A program made the translations under genes and the position numbers. Positions 43,960-53,201 of a DNA stretch of 64,000 bases are shown here, in pieces (position 1 is the first letter of the stretch; every line of letters starts with the position of its first letter). The stretch lies in the NCBI RefSeq assembly GCF_006542765.1, contig NZ_SKCD01000011.1, forward strand, positions 372,001-436,000. The letters are read 5' to 3'. The notes beneath the pieces were generated by a model, which was not told the origin of the DNA, ran no database searches, and saw only the letters and a list, made by a program, of their open reading frames with translations. Origin of the DNA: Paenibacillus luteus. GTDB lineage: Bacteria; Bacillota; Bacilli; Paenibacillales; Paenibacillaceae.

Positions 43960-44985
43960 TCATATGGATGAACATGAGCTTCTCTCAATAATTTTACTGT
44001 TTACAATCCATTGATCCTGATACTCACCGTCAAGGACAGCAAGCTTGTGCATAAGCAGCCTGACGGATTGTACGCCAAGCTCCGATGGCTGGAGATCCAT
44101 GCCTGTCAGCGATGGCGTAATCTGATGCATCATCGACAAGTCTCCGCAGATAACGAACAACGAAATATCTTCTGGGACACTATAGCCCAAATCCTTGATG
44201 GCATTCATCGCACTGAATGCCGTTCGGTCATCATCCGCGATGATCGCCGTTACCTTTTCTTTCAGCGTGCCCAAAATATGAACCGTTTCATTATAGCCAT
44301 ATTTCATATATTCGTCGGAATGGATATACGGCTTATAATGAATCATATGCGGCTGAAGCTCAATCTGATGCTCCTTTAATGATTTTTTGAACGCTTCTGT
44401 TCGTTCAATGGAGACGGTCATCTGTTGTCCTGCATTTAGAAACATCATGTTGCGGTGGCCAAGGCCGATTAAATAAGTGCAGATATCTTGAATAATTTGG
44501 TCATTGTCATTATTGACGGTAGAGGAGTCAGGAATGCCTTCATTAATAATTTTGCCAACCGTAACAAATGGAATTTGATTCTGGTGCAGCAAATGGATGC
44601 GCCCATCCTCTTCCGTAGGCCCGAGCACGATCGCCCCGTCAATCGGGTAGCTTGCAAGCGACGGCGTTTTCACTTCCTCAACAGCAATCATGTCTAGCAA
44701 TACCCGATATCCGTAGGTGGAAGCTTCCAGAACGACGCCATTGATAAATTGGTTGTGAAAAGCGCTGAAGAAAAAATTTCCATGCGGAATCGTAAGTCCA
44801 ATAGCCATTGTTTTCTTGGTGACCAAGCTTCTCGCGATATGGTTAGGAACATAATTGAGTTCTCTGGATACACGAAGCACTCTTTCCGTCACCTTTTTGC
44901 TTGTGGGCCTCTTCTGACTAAATACATTGGATACCGTACCTTTGGAGACGCCCGCTAGACGGGCGACGTCATCGATTTTTGCCAT
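43960..44985 (-). CDS. LacI-family repressor of the opp-type operon
   Basis: 341 residues. The HTH is KIDDVARLAGVSKGTVSNVF, with YVPNHIARSLVTKK as hinge. The effector domain has IGLTIPHGNFFFSAFHNQFI, AIIADDDRTAFSAMNAIKDL and a C-terminal LVIC/ISLFVICGD variant. It is the last regulatory gene of the operon that begins with oppA at 51857, 29 bases after the HAD gene. The TTAAACCGGTTTAA palindromes before oppA are of LacI type and are the likely targets, giving autoregulation. GAGGA lies about 13 bases before the ATG, rather far. Confidence 0.87.
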   Translation of the reverse strand: MAKIDDVARLAGVSKGTVSNVFSQKRPTSKKVTERVLRVSRELNYVPNHIARSLVTKKTMAIGLTIPHGNFFFSAFHNQFINGVVLEASTYGYRVLLDMIAVEEVKTPSLASYPIDGAIVLGPTEEDGRIHLLHQNQIPFVTVGKIINEGIPDSSTVNNDNDQIIQDICTYLIGLGHRNMMFLNAGQQMTVSIERTEAFKKSLKEHQIELQPHMIHYKPYIHSDEYMKYGYNETVHILGTLKEKVTAIIADDDRTAFSAMNAIKDLGYSVPEDISLFVICGDLSMMHQITPSLTGMDLQPSELGVQSVRLLMHKLAVLDGEYQDQWIVNSKIIERSSCSSI

Positions 44986-45014
44986 TTTTGCAGTAACATC
45001 CTCTCAAAGCTAGT

Positions 45015-45569
45015 TCAAGGCAATTCACGATTAAGAACCTCTACCAAATCTATTAATTCAAGGGGAGTATTAATCGTATAATCGGGAATTTCCAAATCGT
45101 CCGCAGGCGATTTCGGGTATCTTGACGTCCAGCTAAGGAACACACTCGTCATGCCAAGCTGATTAGCTCCCCTTACATCACGGCTTAAATTGTTGCCAAC
45201 CATAATGATGCGGGAATAATCCTCCTCGCTAAGATCCATCGCACCAACTGCCGCCTTGAACATCCGTGGACTCGGCTTGGAGGCTTTCACGGGCTCGGAG
45301 TAGATCAACGTCTCGAAGTAATCATACAATCCGTTCTGCGTGAGCAAGTTTTTGAACGATTGTGCTGTTCCGTCGGCGACGATAGCCAACCGGTATCCCC
45401 GCTCGGCAAGCGCCTTGACCATAATATCCGCGCCTGGAATGACTTTACCCTGGATGACCGTTCCTTCTTCGTCCCGGATCTCGGTACCCTCATCAATGAT
45501 GGTGTCGCCACAATCCAAAAAGACAATCAATTTCTTTTCCACAGCCTCAGTTTGTATTTGCTGCATCAT
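45015..45569 (-). CDS. HAD-superfamily hydrolase
   Basis: 184 residues. Motif I is IVFLDCGDT (nucleophile and acid Asp), motif II VADGTAQSFK, motif III Lys in KASKPSPRMF, and motif IV IMVGNNLSRDV. Motif IV has N where most have D in the first metal position. The start is the ATG at 45569 with AAGGGG 8 bases upstream, not the GTG three codons earlier. It overlaps the end of the oppF gene by 23 bases, so a phosphatase is produced together with the importer. A phosphorylated cargo or intermediate is implied (inference). Confidence 0.82.
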   Translation of the reverse strand: MMQQIQTEAVEKKLIVFLDCGDTIIDEGTEIRDEEGTVIQGKVIPGADIMVKALAERGYRLAIVADGTAQSFKNLLTQNGLYDYFETLIYSEPVKASKPSPRMFKAAVGAMDLSEEDYSRIIMVGNNLSRDVRGANQLGMTSVFLSWTSRYPKSPADDLEIPDYTINTPLELIDLVEVLNRELP

Positions 45570-46578
45570 TTTGGACACCCCTTAAATGTAGTTCTTCCGC
45601 AAAATGACAAGCCGTAAAATGATTATAACCTACTTCACGAAGCTCTGGAACTTGTTGGACGCATTTATCCATGCGATATGCGCATCTCGGGTGGAAATGG
45701 CAGCCGCTAGGCGGATTAGCAGGATTCGGCACTTCCCCTTCGAGTATGATTCGATCCTTCTTCATCTCTGGGTCCGGCTGCGGAACTGCGGACATTAGTG
45801 CCTCCGTATACGGATGCTTAGGCTGACTGAACAAGGAATCCGTTGAGGCTAGCTCTACGATTCTACCTAAATGCATGACGGCTACGCGATCTGATATATT
45901 TTGTACAATCGAGAGATCGTGCGAGATAAAGATATACGTGATTTGATATTGCTCCTGTAAATCCTTGAGTAAATTTATGATTTGCGCTTGAATCGATACG
46001 TCGAGTGCGGAAACCGCTTCATCGCAGACAATAAGACGAGGCTGCGTGATAAGCGCCCTTGCGATAGCGATCCGCTGTCTTTGTCCGCCAGAGAAGGCAT
46101 GTGGATATCGTCTAAGATAACTGACATTAAGGCCCGTCTTCTCCGCAATTTCAGTAACTTTTTCTTCGATTTCCGATTTTTTTAGATTGAAATTAGCGAT
46201 CAGCGGCTCTGAAATAATATCAAACACGCTCATCCTCGGACTAAGCGATGAATAAGGATCTTGGAAAATCATTTGAATATCTTTGCGATATTGCTTCGAT
46301 TTTTTTCCCTTTAGCTTAAGGAACTCGATTTTCTGCCCGTCTTCCGTATGATAGATCACATTACCGGAGGAAGCGTTCATGCCCCTTACAATACATCGGC
46401 CTAATGTCGTTTTACCGCACCCCGATTCTCCAACGATACTTAACGTTTCGCCTTCGATAAGCTCGAATGAAATATCGTTAAGCACGCGGACTGGAGCAGG
46501 CTTGCGGAATAACGCCGTTTTGGATTTCACTTGAAAATCCTTATTCATATTCATCACATCAAGGATTGGCTTTGTCAT
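45547..46578 (-). CDS. Oligopeptide-type ABC transporter ATPase (OppF-like)
   Basis: 343 residues. Walker A is SIVGESGCGKTTLGRCI, signature FSGGQRQRIAIARAL, Walker B LIVCDEAVSALDVSIQAQ, H-loop IFISHDLS. The C-terminal oligo_HPY extension with clustered Cys/His (GCHFHPRCAYRMDKC) is present, typical of OppF/DppF iron-sulfur-type tails. It starts four bases inside the oppD gene (ATGA overlap), with AAGGAG 8 bases upstream. Confidence 0.9.
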   Translation of the reverse strand: MTKPILDVMNMNKDFQVKSKTALFRKPAPVRVLNDISFELIEGETLSIVGESGCGKTTLGRCIVRGMNASSGNVIYHTEDGQKIEFLKLKGKKSKQYRKDIQMIFQDPYSSLSPRMSVFDIISEPLIANFNLKKSEIEEKVTEIAEKTGLNVSYLRRYPHAFSGGQRQRIAIARALITQPRLIVCDEAVSALDVSIQAQIINLLKDLQEQYQITYIFISHDLSIVQNISDRVAVMHLGRIVELASTDSLFSQPKHPYTEALMSAVPQPDPEMKKDRIILEGEVPNPANPPSGCHFHPRCAYRMDKCVQQVPELREVGYNHFTACHFAEELHLRGVQNDAANTN

Positions 46579-47618
46579 TGGGATTCTCCTTCACGCTGCT
46601 CTGAATAAAGAAAACATCTGACGGAATGCTGGTCGGAAATTCGGGTTTTGGGCACTGCCTGCGTATTGCAGACGCCTTCGATCCGATCCTTGCAGCGCTC
46701 GTAAAACCCGCACATTGGAGGCATATTGATCGGCATTGGAACCGAGCCTTCGATTGAATCCAGCCGTTTGCTCTTATCGCCGCCCAATCTTGGCATCGAT
46801 TTCAGCAAGCCTTTTGTATAGGGGTGCTTCGGATTATAAAAGATTTCTTTCACGGGAGCCTGCTCCACAATTTTCCCCAAATACATAACGGCTACCTCAT
46901 CGCACATTTGAGCAATAATGCCCAGATCATGGGTAACCAGCAAAATGGCCATGCCTAGCTCCGCTTGCAAACTTCTCATCAGTTCCAGCACCTGCGCTTG
47001 GATCGTTACGTCTAGCGCGGTAGTCGGCTCATCCGCTATCAATATTTCAGGATTGCAAGATAATGCCATCGAGATCATAGCACGCTGCCGCATTCCTCCC
47101 GAGAACTCATGGGGATACTGGTCAAACCTTTTCTCTTGATCCGATATGCCTACTTTCGCCAGCATTTCCAAAGCTATTTTTTTGGCTTCCTTTTTATTTT
47201 TGGTCCGATGGATCTGGATCGCTTCCATAATCTGATTCCCAATCGTATACATCGGAGAGAATGCTGTCATCGGCTCTTGAAAAATCATAGCGATCTTGCG
47301 ACCGCGAATGGAACGGATCTGCTTGCCGGTCGGATTCAAGGAAAGCAAATCCATTTTTTTTAATGAAGCCTCGTTATCAGAACGATAGACAATGCTCCCT
47401 GACGTCTTGCATTCCTTCGGATTAATGCTAATAATCGCTCTGCTGGTCAAGCTTTTGCCACAGCCCGATTCTCCTACTAGTCCGAGCGTCTTCCCTTTAT
47501 GAATTTCAAAATCGACACCGTCTACCGCTTTCATTTCCCCATTATCCATCTGAATTCGAATTTTAAGGTTCTGTACTGATAGCAAAGGCTGCTCCGATTG
47601 AGCTGCTTGCGTCGTCAT
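46575..47618 (-). CDS. Oligopeptide-type ABC transporter ATPase (OppD-like)
   Basis: 347 residues. Walker A is GLVGESGCGKSLTSRAI, signature FSGGMRQRAMIS, Walker B ILIADEPTTALDVTIQAQ, H-loop LLVTHDLG. The oligo_HPY tail MCGFYERCKDRIEGVC is complete. GAGGGG lies 6 bases before the ATG. With OppF it powers the importer. Confidence 0.9.
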   Translation of the reverse strand: MTTQAAQSEQPLLSVQNLKIRIQMDNGEMKAVDGVDFEIHKGKTLGLVGESGCGKSLTSRAIISINPKECKTSGSIVYRSDNEASLKKMDLLSLNPTGKQIRSIRGRKIAMIFQEPMTAFSPMYTIGNQIMEAIQIHRTKNKKEAKKIALEMLAKVGISDQEKRFDQYPHEFSGGMRQRAMISMALSCNPEILIADEPTTALDVTIQAQVLELMRSLQAELGMAILLVTHDLGIIAQMCDEVAVMYLGKIVEQAPVKEIFYNPKHPYTKGLLKSMPRLGGDKSKRLDSIEGSVPMPINMPPMCGFYERCKDRIEGVCNTQAVPKTRISDQHSVRCFLYSEQREGESQ

Positions 47619-47650
47619 GGTATCCCCTCGCTTGCCTTTATTTTAGAAAG

Positions 47651-48796
47651 CTATTTTTTGTATGGATCTGCAGCATCGCGTAATCCGTCACCAAGAAAAT
47701 TGTAGGTTAGCACCGTTAAAATGACGATTCCAAGCGGAATCAGCTTCCATGGATATAGGGCTACATTCTCAATCTTCTGGGCCTCCTGCAGCAATACTCC
47801 CCAGCTAGTAGCCGGAGAACGAATGCCAAGACCGAGGAAGCTCATGGCTGTTTCGCCTAAAATCATGGCGGGAATAGCCAGCGTCGTCGCAACGACTAAG
47901 TAACTAATGAAGCCGGGCAACAGATGCTTCACGATAATCTTCGTATTGCCAACGCCAGCGATCTTAGCGGCAATGACATAATCTTCATTTTTCAATGCGA
48001 TAAACTTCCCACGTACCACCCTCGCCAAATCGGTCCATCCAATAAAGGCAAATATAATGACGATGTATAGATACATGGTGACGACGGGTATTCGAGGCGG
48101 AATGGCAGCAGATAATGCCATCCAAAGCGGCAATGTTGGAAACGATCGGATAATTTCAATAATGCGCTGAATAATCGAATCGAGCCAGCCGCCGAAATAA
48201 CCCGAGATCCCGCCGATAATCAAACCTAGCACGAAGCTGATTGCCACGCCCACTAGCGGTATGCTTAGCGAGATCTGGCTGCCAAGAATAATACGCGAAA
48301 ATAAATCCCGACCCATGCCGTCGGTTCCCAGCAGGAAAATACGGCCTGGCTGCTCTACGCCTAGCAAATGGGTTGAGGTCGGGATGAAGCCCAGAAACTT
48401 GTATGGCTCCCCTTTTACAAAAAACTGGAGCGAGTAGCGCTTCTCCGTGTTCGACACGAATATTTTGCGCATTGTTTCCGGGTCGCGCGTCGATTGCAGC
48501 TCATATACGAACGGTTTGATATGAAATTTGCCGGCTGCATCTACAAAATGGAAGCCCATTGGAGGCGCATTCACATATTTGCTGTCGTAGCTCTGCAGCC
48601 CATAAGGCGCGATAAATTGGGCAAGTAGCGCAATAAGATAAAGAAAAGCAAGAATGAAGAGGCTAATCCGCGCAAGCTTATGCTTCTTGAATCTGAGATA
48701 GATCAGCCGCCATTGCGAGCTGTAGTTGGCATCCTTGGTTTTGACTGGCTGAAGGGCTTCCGTCTTTTGTCTTCTGAATACAGGCATTGTTCTCAT
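47651..48796 (-). CDS. ABC transporter permease (OppC-like)
   Basis: 381 residues, six membrane segments with a long extra loop (about residues 70-165) between TM1 and TM2, larger than in typical OppC. The permease signature is VRGKFIALKNEDYVIAAKIA followed by GVGNTKIIVKHLLPG. FLLGTDGMGRDLFSRIILGS is the hallmark of the family. Three bases separate its start from the oppB stop. Confidence 0.88.
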   Translation of the reverse strand: MRTMPVFRRQKTEALQPVKTKDANYSSQWRLIYLRFKKHKLARISLFILAFLYLIALLAQFIAPYGLQSYDSKYVNAPPMGFHFVDAAGKFHIKPFVYELQSTRDPETMRKIFVSNTEKRYSLQFFVKGEPYKFLGFIPTSTHLLGVEQPGRIFLLGTDGMGRDLFSRIILGSQISLSIPLVGVAISFVLGLIIGGISGYFGGWLDSIIQRIIEIIRSFPTLPLWMALSAAIPPRIPVVTMYLYIVIIFAFIGWTDLARVVRGKFIALKNEDYVIAAKIAGVGNTKIIVKHLLPGFISYLVVATTLAIPAMILGETAMSFLGLGIRSPATSWGVLLQEAQKIENVALYPWKLIPLGIVILTVLTYNFLGDGLRDAADPYKK

Positions 48797-48799
48797 CGG

Positions 48800-49798
48800 C
48801 TAATTACCCCTGAACTCTGTACGAATTTTTGGATCTAACCAAGCTAGCAAAATATCCGAAATCAAGGTACCTAGGACCGTTAGCAGCGCCATGAATAGCA
48901 GCCAGCTCCCAGCAAGGTACATGTCTTGCCCAAGCAAAGCGTTATACATAACCGGACCCTGCAAGGGTAAATTCAGAACAATCGCGGTAATGGTCGCACC
49001 AGTAAAGATCGAGGACAGCGACCACCCAAAAGTACTAACAATGGGATTCAGCGCCGCGCGTGTCGGGTATTTGAACAAAATTTTAAACTCCGACAACCCT
49101 TTCGCTCTGGCCGTAACGACATTAGGTTTATTAAGCTCATCGAGCATCTGGCCTCTCATTATCCGAATGAGATCCGCGGTGCTCGCAAGTCCAATTACAA
49201 TAACGGGAATAACCATATGCTTCATAAGGTCAAGCACTTTGTCCATCGACCAAGGCGCATTGACGTATTCACTGGAAAACAGGCCAAGCAGCGGATCACC
49301 GAACCAGGTGTATGAGAGATACATTAATATAATGGCTAAAAGGAAGTTTGGCGTAGCCATGCCGATAAAACTTAATCCGGAGAAAAAATAATCGCCAGCG
49401 GTATACTGTTTGACAGCTGTATAAATCCCTATCGGGATCGCTACGACGTAATGAAACACCATCGTGACAAGCGACACGACCAAGGTCAGCCCCATGTATT
49501 GTTTAATGACGGCGGTGACCGGTTTGTTGTAATTAAAGGAAAACCCGAAATCGCCTTTGGTCACTATTTTTTTCATCCATACAAAATATTGTTCATAAAT
49601 GGGCCGGTCCAGCCCTAAGTTCGCCCGCATTTCATCCATTTCGACCGGAGTCATGACATCTCCAGCCGCAGACATTTTGGCTGAGTAGTTGGAAACATAA
49701 TCGCCAGGAGGAAGCTGGATGATATAGAAAACGATAAAAGAGATAAACAATACAACGGGTATGACCAATAGGATTCGTTTTAATATATATTGAAGCAT
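48800..49798 (-). CDS. ABC transporter permease (OppB-like)
   Basis: 332 residues with MLQYILKRILLVIPVVLFIS, the OppB opening, LGLDRPIYEQYFVWMKKI, and the EAA-type loop MLDELNKPNVVTARAKGLSE. AGGA lies 8 bases before the ATG. Partner of the OppC-like protein. Confidence 0.9.
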   Translation of the reverse strand: MLQYILKRILLVIPVVLFISFIVFYIIQLPPGDYVSNYSAKMSAAGDVMTPVEMDEMRANLGLDRPIYEQYFVWMKKIVTKGDFGFSFNYNKPVTAVIKQYMGLTLVVSLVTMVFHYVVAIPIGIYTAVKQYTAGDYFFSGLSFIGMATPNFLLAIILMYLSYTWFGDPLLGLFSSEYVNAPWSMDKVLDLMKHMVIPVIVIGLASTADLIRIMRGQMLDELNKPNVVTARAKGLSEFKILFKYPTRAALNPIVSTFGWSLSSIFTGATITAIVLNLPLQGPVMYNALLGQDMYLAGSWLLFMALLTVLGTLISDILLAWLDPKIRTEFRGN

Positions 49799-49895
49799 GT
49801 CATATCCTATCCTCTCCGTAACAATTTGACTCGTATTGGTGGGGCAATAACAGGGAATTTCGGTTCCCTGCTATTGCTTCTTAAGCTAAAAGCGA

Positions 49896-51857
49896 CTATT
49901 GCTTAATGAAAAATTGCGATGGATGGCCTTGGCCAAGCGAACGGTATTCATCTGCCCATACTGCATCAGTCGGAATGTTGCGCACGTTATTTGAAGCGAC
50001 AATCAGCACTGGAGTAGGCCCTGCATAACCGATAACCCATTGGTTTTTCTGATGGAGCTTAACAATTTCATTGCTCAATTGATTGATTTCATCTACACTT
50101 TTGCTTGCTTTGATCTTATCCCAGTATTCAAGGATCAGAGCTACGTCACCCTCTGGCTTAACGCCCTCTTTGCCACCCGAGGAGCTGTACAAGCCATAAT
50201 GGCCGAACCAAGGTGTTATGACGCGAAGCGGAACAAGCGTATCCGGACGGAAAGCTACGTTCGCAACAGAGATATTCTCTGTTGTCATAGGTACCTGATT
50301 CGCATATTTCATATCAAAGTGCGTTCCTTGATCAACTACCTTGAGGTTTGTTTTCAGTCCCATGTCCTCATAATATTTTTTGAGCAGCTCTAGGAAAGCC
50401 GCAGAGTCCGTGCTTGATTCGATGACGGTTAGTGTCAAATCGGAACCATCTTCGTACGTACGGAAATTATTTTTATCCCGCTTGGTTAATCCGAGTTCAT
50501 CTAAAATTTGGTTAGCGCGTTCTGGATTATAATCCGCCCATTGCTTCGACCAGCCCTCTTGATAGCCGATAACGCCTTCCGGAACGGAAGCTTGTACAGG
50601 CTCTGCCAGTCCGTTGGATACGATTTCGGATATTTCTACGCGGTTAACTCCGATCGACAGCGCCTCTCTAAAGCGAATATCTTGGAAGAGCTTGCGCAGC
50701 TTTGGATCTTCTGTCGTCTGATTTAACTGAATACCCGCGCTAGACCAGGCAGGCTGTGTCCAAGGAATAATCCGGTAGTCGCCTTTCTTCTCGTTTTCCT
50801 TCAAAACCGTAAATTCTTTGGAATCAAAGGTTAACAGGTTGTAATCGCCAGCCAGCGTACCAAGCGTCTTTTGACTTGGATCTTGGATTTTCGTTGCAAC
50901 AATCCGGTCGATGTATGGAAGCTGTTTTCCTTCCGCATCCGTTTTCCAGAAGTACGGGTTCCGTTCCATAATGAACTGATCGCTGTTCGGATCGGTTTTC
51001 GCAACCCATGCCCGCAGAGTCGGAATTTGGGAGTGAAGCCAGAAATAGTAGCCTATTTCCACTAGGAATACCTTTGGATCCTCATAGCCCCACTGTTTTG
51101 TAATTTCCAGCGTTTTATCGTCACCTACAAACTCAGGTAGGATCGTTTTGTGAAAATGTGCGGGAGCGAAGAACCATTTGTTATCGATGGCGACACGCTC
51201 CAAAAACTGAACGCTCGGATACTTGTGGGTAACCGTAAATGTGTAAGCATCTACTTTTTTGACCTCAGCCAACGCTTTGTCGCCCGTAACCGGATCAATG
51301 GAGTAGTAGGCATCATAGATCTTCTTGCCGAATGTCTCTTTCGTCAGCATGTGCTCCCAATAAAATAGAACATCATCTGCCGTAAACGGAACGCCGTCCG
51401 ACCATTTCATCCCTTCTCTCAAGTGGATGGTGAACACTGTGGAATCTGCATTCACTTCATAGCTCTTGGCTACATTCGGCTCCACTTTATCGCCCGTTTT
51501 GTTAAAACGGAAGAGAGCCTCTTCGGTAGGCTGGCCAACCCCCCATTTGTCGCCAGGACCTGACCATGGCATTTTCCAATCTCCGCCGTATTGCCCAATT
51601 TCATCGACAACCTCTTCAATCTTGACATCCGCCTGAACCGGAAGACGCTCTTCGAGCGGCGGCAGCGTGCCGGCAGTGACAAGCTTGGCAAGCATGGGAG
51701 CTTCTTTGGCGTCGGTAGGAGTGACCGGAGCTTCCTCCACCTTTGTTGATGGTTTGGGACTGTCTTTCACTTGCGCAGGGCCTGCATTATTGGTGCAAGC
51801 TACTAAAACGACGGACAAAATCACGAGCAGCATAAAGATAAATCGGTTTCTTTTCAA
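49896..51857 (-). CDS. ABC transporter substrate-binding lipoprotein (SBP family 5, OppA-like)
   Basis: 653 residues from a TTG start (KRNRFIFMLLVILSVVLVAC, lipobox LVAC). The TTG at 51857 has GGAGGGG 5 bases upstream, and the longer frame from 51923 lacks any site. Family 5 binding protein: PNVAKSYEVNADSTVFTIHL, REGMKWSDGVPFTADDVLFY, FREALSIGVNRVEISEIVSN. It is longer than peptide-binding OppA; in Paenibacillus such proteins often serve oligosaccharides. Together with the neighbouring glycosidase relic and LacI regulator, a sugar cargo is likelier than peptides (inference). Confidence 0.87.
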   Translation of the reverse strand: MKRNRFIFMLLVILSVVLVACTNNAGPAQVKDSPKPSTKVEEAPVTPTDAKEAPMLAKLVTAGTLPPLEERLPVQADVKIEEVVDEIGQYGGDWKMPWSGPGDKWGVGQPTEEALFRFNKTGDKVEPNVAKSYEVNADSTVFTIHLREGMKWSDGVPFTADDVLFYWEHMLTKETFGKKIYDAYYSIDPVTGDKALAEVKKVDAYTFTVTHKYPSVQFLERVAIDNKWFFAPAHFHKTILPEFVGDDKTLEITKQWGYEDPKVFLVEIGYYFWLHSQIPTLRAWVAKTDPNSDQFIMERNPYFWKTDAEGKQLPYIDRIVATKIQDPSQKTLGTLAGDYNLLTFDSKEFTVLKENEKKGDYRIIPWTQPAWSSAGIQLNQTTEDPKLRKLFQDIRFREALSIGVNRVEISEIVSNGLAEPVQASVPEGVIGYQEGWSKQWADYNPERANQILDELGLTKRDKNNFRTYEDGSDLTLTVIESSTDSAAFLELLKKYYEDMGLKTNLKVVDQGTHFDMKYANQVPMTTENISVANVAFRPDTLVPLRVITPWFGHYGLYSSSGGKEGVKPEGDVALILEYWDKIKASKSVDEINQLSNEIVKLHQKNQWVIGYAGPTPVLIVASNNVRNIPTDAVWADEYRSLGQGHPSQFFIKQ

Positions 51858-51936
51858 ATGAACCCCTCCAAATTTAATTTTCCCGTTTGCTTGTTGCTTG
51901 TGATGCAATAAAAAAGAATGCACCTCCTCGATTATT

Positions 51937-51952
51937 ATTAAACCGGTTTAAT
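51937..51952. promoter_or_regulatory. LacI operator 1 of the opp operon
   Basis: Perfect 16-base palindrome ATTAAACCGGTTTAAT with the CCGG centre typical of LacI operators, 80 bases before the oppA start. Confidence 0.7.
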
Positions 51953-51998
51953 TTTTAGGTTTACAATCCGTACTTATGTATTAAAAATCTCATGTTTG

Positions 51999-52026
51999 TT
52001 AAACCGGTTTAATTAAATCGGTTTTT
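51999..52026. promoter_or_regulatory. LacI operator 2 plus degenerate third copy
   Basis: TTAAACCGGTTTAA (51999-52012), perfect, then TTAAATCGGTTTTT directly after it (52013-52026). The spacing to operator 1 (about 61 bases, centre to centre) would place the copies on a similar helix face, allowing looping. Confidence 0.65.
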
Positions 52027-52052
52027 GTAAGCGCTTAATGTAAACGCTTTAT
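52026..52052. promoter_or_regulatory. Tandem cre-like sites
   Basis: TGTAAGCGCTTAAT and TGTAAACGCTTTAT overlap by one base. Each keeps the TGWAANCGNT core of the CcpA site but not the final CA. Confidence 0.45.
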
Positions 52053-52352
52053 TTGTATAATACATGGCTTCCTTATCTGACGCAAGAACATTTGACAAAG
52101 ATGGAAAAATTTTTTGAGAATGATATCCGGTTTCTTTTTCTGGCTGCTGGCTCCTATCTCGATGGCTCACATCCTCTCTCTTTTATTTCTAAGCACCACT
52201 AGCTTTATTAATATAATTGCGAATTGTAAGAGCAGTGCTGGGCTTTTATATGCTTATGGTAAAAATAGTTAAATAGTCTTACTTCTTGACTATACGCTCC
52301 TTTTTCCCTATATTCACCATTTCTTCGTGGGATAAAGGAAATCAATTTTCGT

Positions 52353-52380
52353 TTGTATTATTTTCAAATCGCTATATAAT
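52353..52380 (+). promoter_or_regulatory. SigA-type promoter
   Basis: TTGTAT, 16-base spacer, TATAAT, about 80 bases before the Vps62-like gene start. Confidence 0.5.
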
Positions 52381-52458
52381 AGGGGTGAAGCGCATAACCC
52401 GCTATGGGATGCTTAATGAGAAAACATGAATCGACTATTTTCTAGGAGGCTATCCTTT

Positions 52459-53133
52459 ATGTCTTTGTCCGATAATCATATTGATTTGGAAATGGTAAGA
52501 CGCTATTCCCCTATTTTGTACATGGACAGGCTCGAACCGTTTCAACCTATTCGTGTAGGCGTAACTGTATTCGAATCCGATGCGCCATCACCGTCATTCA
52601 ATCGCAAAATCCGGTTCGATCCCGCAAAAATAAAAACGGTGATTGAATACGCTATTTATTGGGACTATGATATCCAGCATATTTATGATTTGGAGCATGT
52701 TTGGATCTATGTTGATCATGAAGGCAGCATTGCCTCCTGCGAGGTCAGCTTCCATGGCCGCTACTTCCTCGGCTTGCTGCGTGATCGCAGTAATATATCG
52801 GATCAGGATCAGCGCGTCAAGCTGTTCGTCCAGCCGGGAAAACACGCGATGTCACCGCTCGAAGAAGTCTTTCATCTGCTGCCCAACGTTTCATCATGCT
52901 GCCTAGAAGAGGCCGGAAATGAAGGGCTGCTAGAGCCAGATTTGTTCAGGGGGGAATACAAGCACGGAGAAGAGATTGACAAGCTATCCGAGGAGCATCT
53001 GCGCACGTTCTGCTTCCAGCCGTCATTCGACTATTCACCTCATAACTGGGCTTCTGACGTCTTCGTCACTTGGAATGAGCTGCGTATGGAAATCCCGGTT
53101 CGCATGAATTCGCTGCTTGCTTCATTGAGATAA
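52459..53133 (+). CDS. Hypothetical protein, Vps62/DUF946-like
   Basis: 224 residues, soluble. The start is the ATG at 52459 with AGGAGG 9 bases upstream; the ATG at 52426 lies before that site. RRYSPILYMDRLEPFQPIRV and YDIQHIYDLEHVWIYVDHEG resemble the Vps62/DUF946 family, in which a His-rich DIEHxxDLEHV strand is conserved. SCEVSFHGRYF and PGKHAMSP continue that resemblance. Function is unknown in bacteria. Single-gene unit; a hairpin-like TTGAGA...TCTCAA symmetry follows the stop. Confidence 0.55.
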   Translation: MSLSDNHIDLEMVRRYSPILYMDRLEPFQPIRVGVTVFESDAPSPSFNRKIRFDPAKIKTVIEYAIYWDYDIQHIYDLEHVWIYVDHEGSIASCEVSFHGRYFLGLLRDRSNISDQDQRVKLFVQPGKHAMSPLEEVFHLLPNVSSCCLEEAGNEGLLEPDLFRGEYKHGEEIDKLSEEHLRTFCFQPSFDYSPHNWASDVFVTWNELRMEIPVRMNSLLASLR

Positions 53134-53154
53134 ATCGATTTTTCTCAAAAGAGA

Positions 53155-53190
53155 CAGTCACGCCTTGCATAAGAACTCCAGCCGTGACTG
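53155..53190 (-). terminator. Weak terminator after the GH38-like relic
   Basis: Perfect 8-base arms CAGTCACG/CGTGACTG then TCTCTTTT on the minus strand. Confidence 0.45.
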
Positions 53191-53201
53191 GATTCAGCAG
53201 C

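Larger units (their letters stand above)
51858..52458. other. Control region between oppA and the Vps62-like gene
   Basis: 600 bases without a gene. It holds two LacI-type operators, two cre-like sites, and a SigA-like promoter for the rightward gene. Nothing recognisable was seen in 52060-52340. Confidence 0.6.

Noticed and set aside
53125..53148. AAATCGATTT palindrome after the Vps62-like gene as another LacI operator
   Set aside because: It lies at a gene end, is embedded in a TTGAGA/TCTCAA symmetry, and fronts no promoter; probably chance or part of a hairpin.
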